40,622 bases of DNA from Chloroflexota bacterium (GCA_003696565.1 RFHA01000003.1:1-40622); one strand, 5' to 3'; positions 8,359 to 17,073 are shown, counted from the stretch's first letter. The notes: generated by a model from the sequence alone, not told the origin. Numbers and translations are program-made.

Positions 8359-8919
8359 TTATATCGCCTGCCCAGAAAAAAGCTGTAAACTATCTAGCAT
8401 GTCTTGTACTGCTCCTAAAATCGATGCAAAGTCATCTTGACACGGCACGATCACCAAAATTTGATACGCTGTTGTGTCTCTTATGGCATAAATTTGCCGG
8501 ATGATGGTGTCACACCGCCTGCCGGAAACCAACACATCCAAACCAAACGCGGATTGACCAGCCAGCGTTAAGTCAAATGTGCCAATAACTTCACCTTGTT
8601 GCAGTTCTTGGCTGCGTAAAGCGAGCTGTTCCGGCGTTTGTCTTTCTAACATTTGTAAACGAGAGATCATCAGTGTGGCATTAGGCGGTGCGATCTGTTG
8701 TAAGACCAATATACACTCAATATCCTCACAATCTGTTATCAAGTCAGTATTCATCTCACGCCAGCCATCAGGGTAATTGAGGCGCAGATAGGGTGATTCA
8801 AACGTATTCGTACTATTGGTGAAAATACCGAATAACGTAATCCCCAATACTGCTAGCATAATACTGATTCCAACTATCGCCGCTAGACGAGCGATTGGGT
8901 TTTCGTCTTGTGGGAACAT
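8359..8919 (-). CDS. Membrane-anchored protein with PsbP-like extracytoplasmic domain
   Basis: The 186-residue protein has one hydrophobic segment (about residues 12-33, AAIVGISIMLAVLGITLFGI) and then an exported domain with no lipobox cysteine. The domain opens with LRLNYPDGWREM and closes with LDSLQLF. The same beginning (sISIPRDWIPR) and ending (LDSLQLN) bracket the extracytoplasmic part of the Ser/Thr kinase at 13473-15095. I therefore read it as a PsbP/DUF1795-like fold, in which a YP.GW turn opens the sheet. Four Cys residues (CEDIEC, RRC, PCQ) could form disulfides outside the cell. Function unknown. AAGGG lies 4 bases before the ATG. A small STAS-like gene lies 48 bases upstream on the same strand. 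Confidence 0.72.
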   Translation of the reverse strand: MFPQDENPIARLAAIVGISIMLAVLGITLFGIFTNSTNTFESPYLRLNYPDGWREMNTDLITDCEDIECILVLQQIAPPNATLMISRLQMLERQTPEQLALRSQELQQGEVIGTFDLTLAGQSAFGLDVLVSGRRCDTIIRQIYAIRDTTAYQILVIVPCQDDFASILGAVQDMLDSLQLFSGQAI

Positions 8920-8967
8920 ATAACCCTTTACCTTGCTAGATACAAATTACCCTGTCAGCCTGAACAC

Positions 8968-9378
8968 TCATTGAGTTTTTAACCATGCAATTGCTTCGTC
9001 ATATTGCGCAGGTGTAAAAACCTGTCTATAGTTGGTTTGTTTAACAGCACTAGCATATTGCAGGTTGTTGATGAGGGCTATATCTCCTGTTGAATCTGTG
9101 ATATATGCCAGATAAGTTGGTGGAATATTGGGATATTCCGCGTTGATCGCCCTGAGCTTGCTAAACAGATATTGTAGTGGAAACACACCTGTTTCACGAA
9201 TATCCAGAATCATCCGTAAAACCTGCGGTGGGTTAGAGCTGTTTTGAATTTCTTGCCCAATGCGCCGCAGATACATCGCATATTCATCTACTGCTTGGCG
9301 TGTCTTTTTTTTGACGTAAAAAATATGAATGTGATTGTCTAAGTCATATGTATATTCAATGAATTGAGTTTGATGCAT
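8968..9378 (-). CDS. Small stand-alone STAS-like protein
   Basis: This is a 136-residue soluble protein that I do not recognise as a named family. Visible pattern: an N-terminal strand pair (YTYDLDNHIHIFYVKKKTR), an amphipathic helix, a central strand LRMILDIRETG, a late strand TYLAYITD, and a closing helix DEAIAWLKTQ after RQVFTPAQ. The order resembles STAS/SpoIIAA-like alpha-beta domains, and the same pattern is found in 18724-19185 and in the N-terminus of the FHA protein. A GTG at 9385-9387 is possible, but the ATG at 9378 has GAAAG 8 bases upstream. It lies just upstream of the PsbP-like gene on the same strand, so they may be co-transcribed. Confidence 0.7.
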   Translation of the reverse strand: MHQTQFIEYTYDLDNHIHIFYVKKKTRQAVDEYAMYLRRIGQEIQNSSNPPQVLRMILDIRETGVFPLQYLFSKLRAINAEYPNIPPTYLAYITDSTGDIALINNLQYASAVKQTNYRQVFTPAQYDEAIAWLKTQ

Positions 9379-9605
9379 GGAATACACTTTCTATTCAGTT
9401 ATGGGTCGTTAATTGGGATACAGTGATTGTAGCATATCTCAAAACAGATTAAATGCAACTGATATCGCTATGTATATTAAAGCTATAAAGCCATTCACCT
9501 CATAAATGGGGTTTTTGTACCTACGTAATCGTCTAAAATTAGCAGCAATTGACACGGTGATAATTGCTACATGCCGAATATATAAAACACGAGAGGATTA
9601 TTGAA

Positions 9606-10685
9606 ATGGATTATGAAACACGGCAGAAACGTTTATTAACATCAACAGATGCGGATGCTGTTGCCATCATCCCCGGCGCAAATATGACATACTACACTGG
9701 CTTGCATTTTCATCTTTCTGAACGTCCGACCATCGCCTTGTTTACCCGAAATCAGCACGGCATCATCATCCCAACATTGGAAATACCTGTTATTCAACAA
9801 CGTGCTGATTTGCAATGGCAAATCTTTCCTTGGTCAGATGCCGATGGCTTCGCGGGGGCATTTGAACAAGCGATCCACACCTTAGGGATTTCCAGTATTG
9901 CCGTGGACGGGCAGACCATGCGCGTTTTTGAATATCTAGCCTTAAAACAAGGCGGTGCAAAAACCTTAATTGATATTGGCAAGGACTTGTTGCACTTACG
10001 CGCCCTTAAAACTGAGGATGAAATTCAGGCAATGCGTGAAGCGATACAACTAAGCCAAGCTGCCTTAGATGATTTATTGCAATTGATCAAACCTGGCATG
10101 ACTGAGCGGCAAATTGCCGATGAACTGAATCGCTTGGTGAAGGCACACGGCAGTGAGGGCTTTGCGTTTGAGGCGTTAGTTCAAACTGGTCCAAACAGCG
10201 GGATACCGCACGGCGCGGTGAGTGACCGAGTATTACAGGCGAATGAATTACTCTTAATTGATTTCGGTGGCAAAAAACATGGTTATCCAGCAGACATTAC
10301 ACGGACGTTTTGTATTGGTGAGCCAACAGACGAAATGCGCCGGATTTATGATGTGGTGCTGGCGGCAAACCAAGCAGCGATTGCGGCAGTAAAGCCTGGG
10401 GTTCCGGCAAGTATGATTGATAAAGCAGCCCGTGATGTTATTCAAAATGCTGGCTATGGCGAATATTTTATCCACCGTACCGGGCACGGGTTAGGGTTGG
10501 AAGTGCATGAAATGCCACAAATTTCATCTAGCAATGACGCGCCGTTGGAAATTGGCATGGTATTTACGATTGAACCAGGGATTTATTTGCCGCATTTAGG
10601 TGGCGTGCGGATTGAAGATAATGTAGTGGTACGGGCGGATGGTGCAGAAGTCCTGACAAGCTACTCTTATGGATTAACCATTTGA
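9606..10685 (+). CDS. M24 family aminopeptidase (Xaa-Pro peptidase type)
   Basis: This is a metal-dependent exopeptidase of the creatinase/aminopeptidase P fold, cleaving N-terminal residues, typically before proline. The N-terminal creatinase-like domain spans about residues 1-130 and the catalytic pita-bread domain about 135-359. All five metal ligands are visible: the two Asp in LLIDFGGKKHGYPADITRTF, His in HRTGHGLGLEVHEMP, Glu in FTIEPGIYLP, and Glu in GGVRIEDNVVV. An ORF start at 9564 exists, but the ATG at 9606 has GAGAGGA 8 bases before it, giving 359 residues, the usual length. No signal peptide, so it is cytoplasmic. It stands alone. Confidence 0.93.
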   Translation: MDYETRQKRLLTSTDADAVAIIPGANMTYYTGLHFHLSERPTIALFTRNQHGIIIPTLEIPVIQQRADLQWQIFPWSDADGFAGAFEQAIHTLGISSIAVDGQTMRVFEYLALKQGGAKTLIDIGKDLLHLRALKTEDEIQAMREAIQLSQAALDDLLQLIKPGMTERQIADELNRLVKAHGSEGFAFEALVQTGPNSGIPHGAVSDRVLQANELLLIDFGGKKHGYPADITRTFCIGEPTDEMRRIYDVVLAANQAAIAAVKPGVPASMIDKAARDVIQNAGYGEYFIHRTGHGLGLEVHEMPQISSSNDAPLEIGMVFTIEPGIYLPHLGGVRIEDNVVVRADGAEVLTSYSYGLTI

Positions 10686-10817
10686 CATTTCATTCCAATT
10701 CATTTTATAATTAGTTCATAGAGGTTCTTTAGAGTTCAAATTTGATAAGAACGCAACCAATGTGTTAAAAACGGGGTTAGAATAAATATGAGGTTATCCA
10801 TGTAAACGAGTGTTGTT

Positions 10818-11744
10818 ATGTCTAGCCGTGAAGCAGATACCCGTACAATTAATTTGGTAGATATTCCATTGATCCGCCGGGTCAGTGATCATGCTTCCAT
10901 GCTAAATTGTGAATTGGCGTGTACGGATAACGTTCACGGACCTAGCGGCGCAATTTTGACCAATATCTTGTTGCCCCAACGAGGGTTATATACCCTGGTG
11001 ACGCGCAGTAGTAAACCGCAAGTGGTTGGTCAATTTCGTCTGCGTGGGGATGATCAAAATGCTCATATTGTGTATCTTGCACCTACGCCACATCCTGATG
11101 ATGATGATACAGCCTGGCTGTTTATGTTGGATGCCATGACACGAGAGGCGGGCAAGCTCCACGCCCACGCTTTGATTGGCGAAGTTGAAGAAGGTAGTGC
11201 CCTGTTTGAAATCATGCGTACCAGTGGCTTTGCGGTGTATGCCCGTCAGCAGTTGTGGTATCGAATGCCTGGGGATTACCCTTGCTTGGAACCACCGGTT
11301 TATCTAAGACCTGCAATTTCAACAGACTACGGACAAATTCAAGCATTGATTGCTCAAACGGTGCCGGGTCTGTTACAACAGGTTATTGCGCCATCTGGTG
11401 AACTGAATGGTTGGGTGTATGATAAGCATGGACAGATTGAAGCGTATTTGGATGTCACAATTGGGCGATATGGCATTTATATTGTGCCTTATATTAACCC
11501 AGATATCCTATCTGAAACGCCTGCAATTATCCATCATTTAACACAAAGCTTACAAAAATCAGGTAAACTACCTGTAACGATATGTATACGTCGATACCAA
11601 GAATGGATAAAGCCCGCGCTAGAGGCACTTCAGTTTAAGCCTGGCGCGCGGCAAGCGTTGATGGTGCGGCGCATCGCGGCGGTTATCCGCCAACCGCGCT
11701 TCCAACTCACTAAATCCATCTTGGTGCCGGCGTTATCTGATTAG
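10818..11744 (+). CDS. Hypothetical protein, GNAT-acetyltransferase-like
   Basis: The 308-residue soluble protein is not a clear member of any family I can name. Two alpha-beta stretches resemble GNAT folds. Residues about 55-150 contain GQFRLRG, then IVYLAPTPHPDDDDTAWLFMLDAM, LHAHALIGEVEEGS and FEIMRTSGFAVYARQQLWYR, like GNAT motifs A and B. Residues about 165-290 contain LRPAISTDYGQIQALI and ALEALQFKPGARQALMVRRI. A clean acetyl-CoA P-loop (Q/RxxGxG/A) is not seen, so activity is uncertain. The same gene order continues with the R3H ATPase 56-62 bases downstream on the same strand, so they may be co-transcribed. Confidence 0.6.
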   Translation: MSSREADTRTINLVDIPLIRRVSDHASMLNCELACTDNVHGPSGAILTNILLPQRGLYTLVTRSSKPQVVGQFRLRGDDQNAHIVYLAPTPHPDDDDTAWLFMLDAMTREAGKLHAHALIGEVEEGSALFEIMRTSGFAVYARQQLWYRMPGDYPCLEPPVYLRPAISTDYGQIQALIAQTVPGLLQQVIAPSGELNGWVYDKHGQIEAYLDVTIGRYGIYIVPYINPDILSETPAIIHHLTQSLQKSGKLPVTICIRRYQEWIKPALEALQFKPGARQALMVRRIAAVIRQPRFQLTKSILVPALSD

Positions 11745-11806
11745 TGATAGCTTTTAGCAGCTTTTCTGATGATAAAAAATAACCATAAGCTGCAAAATAG
11801 GTGAAT

Positions 11807-13450
11807 ATGGAAAGACGCATAACTGACGATATTGATAGACTAAAGAAAGTCCTCCCACCACATATTAATAACGCCCTGGATGACATCGACAACAACGATA
11901 ATTTGTTGGAAATTGTGCTTGACTTGGGTCGTCGCCCAACTGCCCGCTTTACTGATGGAGAAATTGAACTATCTGATGACGAGGTGGATCAGCGCGATAT
12001 TGACCTGATCGTGCAGAATATCGGTGACTTTGATGCGGATAACCGGGCAGGGATGGAGCGCACACTTCATCGGATTTCTGCCATCCGTAACCGCAAAGGC
12101 GATGTCGTTGGGTTAACTTGTCGTGTTGGGCGGGCAGTATATGGCACGATCGACATCATTGAAGATTTAATTATGTCTGGGCAGAATGTGCTGCTGCTTG
12201 GCTCACCTGGGGTAGGCAAAACCACCATGTTACGAGAAGCTGCCCGCGTTTTAGCTGAAAAAAAGCGGGTGGTTATTGTTGATACATCCAATGAGATCGG
12301 CGGCGATGGAGATGTGCCACATCCCGCTGTTGGGAAAGCCCGCCGGATGCAAGTATCTCACCCGGAGCGTCAGCATGAGGTGATGATCGAAGCTGTTGAA
12401 AATCATAATCCAGAAGTCATCGTTATTGACGAAATTGGGCGTGAGTTGGAAGCTCAAGCGGCTCGTACTATCGCTGAGCGTGGCGTGCAACTGATTGGTA
12501 CTGCGCATGGTAACGCGCTGGATAATCTGATGCTCAACCCGACCCTTTCGGACTTGATTGGTGGGATTGAATCTGTCACGTTAAGTGATGATGAGGCACG
12601 GCGGCGTGGCACACAAAAAACCGTGTTAGAACGCCGGGCACCGCCAACCTTTGATGTGTTGGTGGAAATTCAAACTCGTGACCGCTTGGCGGTACATCCC
12701 AGTGTGGCAGATGCCGTGGACGGGATGTTACGCGGTCGGGTGTTGCCAGTGGAAATGCGCATTCGTGATAAGAATGGTGAAATTCATGTGGAGACCATCC
12801 GCCCGGAAATGCGTGATGTCACCATGACCGACATCAGCGGGCGTAAACCGGGGCGCAATGGTAATACTGGGCATAACCCTGGGCTGCGTTCCACCATAAC
12901 GCCTAATGTTCATCCCGTTACAGGTAAGGATAAAGCCGATGTTGAGGATTATATTCCATCTGTATTAAACGGTGCCCCGTTAGAGCCGATGTCGGTTTAT
13001 GCTTATGGTGTAGCACGCAATCGATTACAACAAGCTGCAAGGCGGTTGCATGTCCCCTTAGATGTAACTGAGGATTTAGGTAGCGCGGATGCTGTGGTCA
13101 CCATGAAAAACTATTATCGCCGTCGCCCACGGTTGATTGTCGATGCTGAGCGGCGTGGTATGCCGATCTATGTCCTACGAGCGAACACCGTTAGCCAAAT
13201 GGAGAACTTTTTGATTGATGTGTTCCGGCTGGAGGTCAATCCACTTGACCCTTTTGGGGAAGCCCTGCGGGAGACTGAGCAAGCGATTATGCAAATTCGC
13301 GCAGGGCAGCCATTTGTCGATCTTCAACCACAGGATTCAATTGTCCGACGGCGGCAGCATCAAATGATCCGCAAGGAACAGTTGGCATCACGCAGTTTAG
13401 GGGTTGAACCCGAGCGATTCGTCCGCATTTTTCGTCAAGAGCCGGATTAA
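11807..13450 (+). CDS. Ycf45/SpoIIIAA-like AAA ATPase with C-terminal R3H domain
   Basis: The central ATPase domain has Walker A GSPGVGKTT near residue 135, Walker B EVIVIDEIGRE near 205, and a following LIGTAHGN sensor region. This is the SpoIIIAA/Ycf45 secretion-ATPase-like type found in cyanobacteria, plastids and Chloroflexota. The extreme C-terminus (RRRQHQMIRKEQL, then SLGVEPERFVRIFR) fits an R3H single-stranded nucleic-acid-binding domain. The physiological role of the family is unsettled. A GTG at 11801 is in frame; I give the ATG at 11807, but neither has a strong ribosome site. The stop codon lies inside a hairpin shared with the opposing kinase gene. Confidence 0.88.
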   Translation: MERRITDDIDRLKKVLPPHINNALDDIDNNDNLLEIVLDLGRRPTARFTDGEIELSDDEVDQRDIDLIVQNIGDFDADNRAGMERTLHRISAIRNRKGDVVGLTCRVGRAVYGTIDIIEDLIMSGQNVLLLGSPGVGKTTMLREAARVLAEKKRVVIVDTSNEIGGDGDVPHPAVGKARRMQVSHPERQHEVMIEAVENHNPEVIVIDEIGRELEAQAARTIAERGVQLIGTAHGNALDNLMLNPTLSDLIGGIESVTLSDDEARRRGTQKTVLERRAPPTFDVLVEIQTRDRLAVHPSVADAVDGMLRGRVLPVEMRIRDKNGEIHVETIRPEMRDVTMTDISGRKPGRNGNTGHNPGLRSTITPNVHPVTGKDKADVEDYIPSVLNGAPLEPMSVYAYGVARNRLQQAARRLHVPLDVTEDLGSADAVVTMKNYYRRRPRLIVDAERRGMPIYVLRANTVSQMENFLIDVFRLEVNPLDPFGEALRETEQAIMQIRAGQPFVDLQPQDSIVRRRQHQMIRKEQLASRSLGVEPERFVRIFRQEPD

Positions 13451-13474
13451 GGTGTGGTTTGTGTGCCACACCTT
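13449..13474. terminator. Shared convergent hairpin overlapping both stop codons
   Basis: AAGGTGTGG (13449-13457) and CCACACCTT (13466-13474) form a perfect 9-bp stem with an 8-base loop. The left arm includes the last bases of the R3H ATPase stop TAA, and the right arm includes the start of the kinase stop on the other strand. T runs after the stem are short on both strands, so termination efficiency is uncertain. Confidence 0.55.
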
Positions 13475-15095
13475 AATTAAGCTGTAGCGAATCCAAGATA
13501 AGTTGTAAACGCCCCACATTGCCATTTCCAATTTGGTCAGCAGTATAAAATTCTAAAACTGCTAGCTGTCCATCTGCCTGTTTAAAGAACACATCCAACT
13601 GCCCAGGACGCACAAGCTGCCTTGCCCCTTCATCAATCCGCAAGGAACCAATAGTCTGTGGGACTGGCGCATCAGCAAAAACTTCTCCCTCACCTGCCAC
13701 ATAATAACTGCGGCGGATTGTACCATCCTCAGCAATTGCTTCATCAATCAACTGTAAGACCGCCTCACGCCCGCTATAGTATTCTTGTGTATAGGATGCC
13801 ACTGCTTCATCAAATGGGGTGGTGAGGTCCATCAGTGCTAATGAGACAAAGGTTTGTCCTTGTGGATCATACCAGGCGTTAATCATCCTACGCTCATCAG
13901 AAAGATCAACAAAAAAGTCACCATTACGCGGAATCCAATCACGCGGGATGCTGATGGAATATTGCGGTTGTCGGATAACATCCGCTAACGGGAATGGAGT
14001 CGGTTCGCGATCTGGTGGCGGGGGCGGCGGAGAATCCCTCAGTTCAGAAAGCAGTATGACCCCACCCCCTGTAATCAAGATCAGCATGATTGCTCCAAAA
14101 AGGATGATTGGTAACCATGAACGACGACTGATTTGGGCTGTTGGTGAAATCACTTCTGTTTTGGGAAATTGCTTCTCAAGCTGGGTAGGGAGTTCGCTTT
14201 GATCCGGTTGACGGCGGGCGGTGGGTCTTTTGCTGGATGGCATAATATCTGTGTCGTGGTTAGCGATTGCCGCAGAAAATGCATCAGCAAACTCGCTCGC
14301 TGAACTGTAACGGGCATCGGGGTCTTTTTCAGTCGCCTGCCGAATCACTCGCTCAACCGATTCTGGAATATCGTGACGTAGCTCCCGGATGGAAGGTAAT
14401 GGTTCACTGATATGCTTCAACAAAATAGCCATTGGTGTTTCTGCTTGGAAGGGACCGCGCCCGGTTAGCAATTCAAATACCACCACACCCAATGAATAAA
14501 TGTCTGAACGCCCGTCAATTGGCAACCCATTGGCTTGTTCTGGAGACATATAAGCCGGTGTGCCGATAATCATGCTGCCGGTTAGGTCACTGCCGAGTAC
14601 TCGCGCGATCCCAAAATCACTCAAATAAGCGTTGCCATTTTCATCCAACATAATATTACCCGGCTTAAGATCACGATGAATAATGCCTTGTTGATGAGCA
14701 TAATCTAACGCTTGGGCAATCTGTTTTAGGGGTTTTTCCAACTCCTCTAGGCTGAGGATGCCACGCCGTAAGCGTTGTTCTAAGCTACCTCCGCCTAAAT
14801 AACGCATGGCAATATATGGCACATCTTCCGCACGCCCAAAATCATAGATTGGGAGGATATGTGGATGTTCCAGATGTGCGATGACATCAACTTCTCGCTC
14901 AAAGCGTTCATAAAACCCTGGGTCGTGTAACATTTGGCGTGGCAAAACTTTAATCGCTACTGTTCTGTTCATAGAAGCTTGCCGCGCCCGATAAACCGTC
15001 GCCATACCGCCGCGCCCGATTTCTTCAATAATTTCAAATTGCCCGAATTTTTTGCCGATAAGGTCGTCCGGTTTCTTTGTTGGATCGTTGCTCAC
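13473..15095 (-). CDS. Transmembrane eukaryotic-type Ser/Thr protein kinase with PsbP-like sensor domain
   Basis: The cytoplasmic kinase domain (residues about 20-280) is complete: glycine loop GRGGMATVYRA, catalytic Lys49 (VAIKVL), HRDLKPGN with Asp142, DFG at 160, and GTPAYMSPEQ. A linker of about 45 residues follows. One membrane helix spans about 327-350, then comes a Pro-rich stretch (six prolines) and an outside domain of about 175 residues. The outside domain lacks PASTA repeats. It instead runs from YSISIPRDWIPR to LILDSLQLN, similar to the protein at 8359-8919. The kinase phosphorylates Ser/Thr of partner proteins; FHA proteins such as 4666-5532 are typical readers. It starts with GTG, 7 bases after GGAGA. 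No phosphatase gene is nearby. Confidence 0.95.
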   Translation of the reverse strand: MSNDPTKKPDDLIGKKFGQFEIIEEIGRGGMATVYRARQASMNRTVAIKVLPRQMLHDPGFYERFEREVDVIAHLEHPHILPIYDFGRAEDVPYIAMRYLGGGSLEQRLRRGILSLEELEKPLKQIAQALDYAHQQGIIHRDLKPGNIMLDENGNAYLSDFGIARVLGSDLTGSMIIGTPAYMSPEQANGLPIDGRSDIYSLGVVVFELLTGRGPFQAETPMAILLKHISEPLPSIRELRHDIPESVERVIRQATEKDPDARYSSASEFADAFSAAIANHDTDIMPSSKRPTARRQPDQSELPTQLEKQFPKTEVISPTAQISRRSWLPIILFGAIMLILITGGGVILLSELRDSPPPPPPDREPTPFPLADVIRQPQYSISIPRDWIPRNGDFFVDLSDERRMINAWYDPQGQTFVSLALMDLTTPFDEAVASYTQEYYSGREAVLQLIDEAIAEDGTIRRSYYVAGEGEVFADAPVPQTIGSLRIDEGARQLVRPGQLDVFFKQADGQLAVLEFYTADQIGNGNVGRLQLILDSLQLN

Positions 15096-15222
15096 AACCC
15101 ATTCTCCATTCTACTTCATTGTAAGATTAATTATGGAGGATTCCCGCATTGGACGCAAACCTCAAAGTTGGGTAGAATCAAATAAGAGGCTCATATCTTC
15201 ATTACGCCAGTGTGATGCACCC

Positions 15223-15251
15223 TGGAAAATCGTGCATTGGATTGGTATAAT
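15223..15251 (+). promoter_or_regulatory. Promoter of the tRNA-Ser gene
   Basis: A consensus -10 TATAAT (15246-15251), extended by TGG upstream, is 17 bases after TGGAAA (15223-15228). The expected start of transcription lies about 7 bases before the tRNA. Confidence 0.6.
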
Positions 15252-15265
15252 GCTAATACTGTTTT

Positions 15266-15350
15266 GGAGAGGTCGCATAGTGGACTAGTGCGCTCGCCTG
15301 GAACGCGAGTAGGGTTAACGCCCTCGTGGGTTCGAATCCCACTCTCTCCG
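15266..15350 (+). tRNA. tRNA-Ser (anticodon GGA)
   Basis: The 85-base sequence folds as a class II tRNA. The acceptor GGAGAGG pairs with TCTCTCC with one G-U at the inner end, and the discriminator base is G15350. The anticodon stem CTCGC/GCGAG (from 15293) encloses the loop CTGGAAC with anticodon GGA at 15300-15302. A long variable arm (GGG-TTAAC-GCCC type) is typical of serine tRNA. The T arm is GTGGG-TTCGAAT-CCCAC. The 3' CCA is not encoded. It reads UCC and UCU codons. It is a solitary gene with its own promoter and terminator. Confidence 0.96.
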
Positions 15351-15357
15351 CTAGATC

Positions 15358-15381
15358 AACCACCCACTTGGGTGGTTTTTT
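15358..15381 (+). terminator. Rho-independent terminator after tRNA-Ser
   Basis: AACCACCC-ACTT-GGGTGGTT forms an 8-bp stem with a 4-base loop, followed by a run of T ending at 15381. It is directional for the plus strand and ends 8 bases after the tRNA, just before the end of the opposing C45 gene. Confidence 0.9.
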
Positions 15382-15397
15382 GCTTTAAGACCAGCGG

Positions 15398-16495
15398 CTA
15401 TAACCTAAAAGCTTCATAAGCGTTTTTGTTTGGTAAGCCCCAAACTGCCCAAAACTCTCGTGTGGCAGGGCGCATGATTGCCGCGCCGCATGTCTCAGAA
15501 TAAAAGGGCGGCTCACTCATGGAGCAAATGCTATAAACCCCATCTGACCGATCTGCTGTGATTGATTTGAGAATATCTGGGGTAATGGGGCGGCGAGTAA
15601 GTAGCTCTAAAGCACGGCTGCGGCGGATGTCAGAATCATCAACTGTGCTATCATCCAAATCACGCTCTACGGCACTGGTTTGCGGATACAAACAACGATT
15701 GGCATGGGCGTATTGTTCTGCTTTCAACGGTTGAACCCGCTTGACGCTAGACATCGCTTCAATGCCATAGCCATTGCCATCTGCATCCATCAACACATAA
15801 TTGTGCCCGCCGGCGAGTTCAGCATCTATAATACAAGCAAGTGCATCTTGGATATTGGTTTGCATCAGAATTTTACGAATCACCAAATTCCACATCACGC
15901 CAGGCTTGCCATCCGCACCCATCAGATTGTTGATCCCGACGGCGATTCCGGCATCGTTCATCCCAATCATCCCAATACATCCTGCCACGGTTAATGTCAG
16001 GAAGTTGGGGGCGTTATTGGGTTTGCCTCGCAATAAAATGACGAACGGTGTCGCTGTGGCGTGCATATCCCATGTTTGCCCGATGAAACTATGCCCTTCA
16101 ATTGTTGTACGCCCACTGACCATGAAGGTTGTACAATCGGTATGAGAATATGCCGGTTGATGAACGGGCAGAGCGTTCGCATTATAGATTGTATCCACAA
16201 AATCGGTAAAACCATTGGTGATAAGCACTTCCTCTAGGCTGAGCTTAGTCGCATGGGCGATACCACGCAGTTCTTGCATCAGTTCTGGGGCATATGCGTC
16301 ATTATGCGGAATGCATTCCGCCGCAAGGTCTAACACCTGTTGGCGGGTTAGTTCGCGTCCAGTCCATGCTGTTTCAGTACAGAGCTGGATGCGTTCTGCG
16401 GTTAGTTCGCGGATGTCATCAGCATAAGCTTGACCATGCTGAACACCCATGGTGTAAAAATCACCTTCAATAACAAGTTCACGTAACGGGGGCAA
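15398..16495 (-). CDS. C45 family peptidase / acyl-CoA:6-aminopenicillanate acyltransferase-like Ntn hydrolase
   Basis: The 365-residue protein fits the C45 Ntn-hydrolase family. The family self-cleaves before a cysteine, which becomes the nucleophile; Cys121 in HTDCTTFMV is the candidate. GQTWDMHA, GMIGMNDAGIAVGINNL and GGHNYVLMDADGNGYGIE are family-like stretches. Members hydrolyse or transfer acyl groups on amides; the true substrate here is unknown and no penicillin pathway is implied. It starts with TTG, two bases after the carD-like stop codon. AGAGG inside the end of the upstream gene is 7 bases before it, so the two genes are almost certainly translationally coupled. No clear signal peptide. 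Confidence 0.85.
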   Translation of the reverse strand: MPPLRELVIEGDFYTMGVQHGQAYADDIRELTAERIQLCTETAWTGRELTRQQVLDLAAECIPHNDAYAPELMQELRGIAHATKLSLEEVLITNGFTDFVDTIYNANALPVHQPAYSHTDCTTFMVSGRTTIEGHSFIGQTWDMHATATPFVILLRGKPNNAPNFLTLTVAGCIGMIGMNDAGIAVGINNLMGADGKPGVMWNLVIRKILMQTNIQDALACIIDAELAGGHNYVLMDADGNGYGIEAMSSVKRVQPLKAEQYAHANRCLYPQTSAVERDLDDSTVDDSDIRRSRALELLTRRPITPDILKSITADRSDGVYSICSMSEPPFYSETCGAAIMRPATREFWAVWGLPNKNAYEAFRL

Positions 16496-16497
16496 TT

Positions 16498-16998
16498 TTA
16501 AACCTCTACTGCCTGGCGATGTTTGTTCATTGCTTGGTTAATGATGCGGGTTAGCTGGTCGCGAATATCTAGCGCGGTACTGTTGAGGGCAAGTTCATGT
16601 AACAAGCGTTTCAGCGCGTCTGTTTTTAGGCGGGAGTCAGTTTGAGTGAGATGATTGGTGATTTCACGCCAACAGAGATCACGCAATGCCTGGGTAATTT
16701 GTCGTGGGTTGCCACTTTTAAGTTGTTTTTCAATGGCGTGTTGTCGTGTACGGTGGTTGTCATCCAATTGATTCGGGGTTCGGTTCATGACCTGGCAAAT
16801 GAGTTGGGTATCTGTCATCGCTGGACGAATTTCATCCGTTTCAGTCTGATCATCTGGGATCATCAACATACCCCGCTCTTCGGCTAATTCAATACAAATA
16901 TACCGAGTGAGTTTGCCGTCCCGCTTAATTTCACGGATGCCAACAACTTCGCCAGCACCATAACGGGCATGAACGATTGTATCGCCTGTTTTTAGCAT
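16498..16998 (-). CDS. CarD/CdnL/TRCF-RID domain transcription factor
   Basis: The N-terminal 60 residues match the RNA-polymerase-interacting domain of CarD-like regulators: TGDTIVHARYGAGEVVGIREI, then RYICIELAEERGMLMIP. The rest (about 75-166) is helical, as in CarD/CdnL, where it contacts promoter DNA and stabilises the open complex. A start at 17043 is in frame, but it lies upstream of the likely transcription start. The ATG at 16998 has AGGAG 7 bases upstream, giving 166 residues, the usual CarD length. It heads a two-gene operon with the C45 enzyme. Whether it is the cell's main CarD or a paralogue cannot be told. Confidence 0.85.
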   Translation of the reverse strand: MLKTGDTIVHARYGAGEVVGIREIKRDGKLTRYICIELAEERGMLMIPDDQTETDEIRPAMTDTQLICQVMNRTPNQLDDNHRTRQHAIEKQLKSGNPRQITQALRDLCWREITNHLTQTDSRLKTDALKRLLHELALNSTALDIRDQLTRIINQAMNKHRQAVEV

Positions 16999-17044
16999 TT
17001 GGGGACTCCTAATTTTGGGGAACAGATGAAGTATTACACTCATT

Positions 17045-17073
17045 ATTGTATCATATTATTATGATTGATGCAA
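17045..17073 (-). promoter_or_regulatory. Promoter-like site for the carD-like/C45 operon
   Basis: On the minus strand TTGCAT (17068-17073) is followed after 17 bases by TACAAT (17045-17050). Transcription would begin near 17038, about 40 bases before the ATG at 16998, which supports the shorter carD start. Confidence 0.45.

Noticed and set aside
9491-9515. Short hairpin (CCATT/AATGG) with a T run on the plus strand
   Set aside because: The stem is only 5 bp, and no plus-strand gene ends upstream, so a terminator call is not supported.
9604-9623. TTGACA near 9550 as promoter of the M24 gene
   Set aside because: No -10 hexamer is found at a workable distance.
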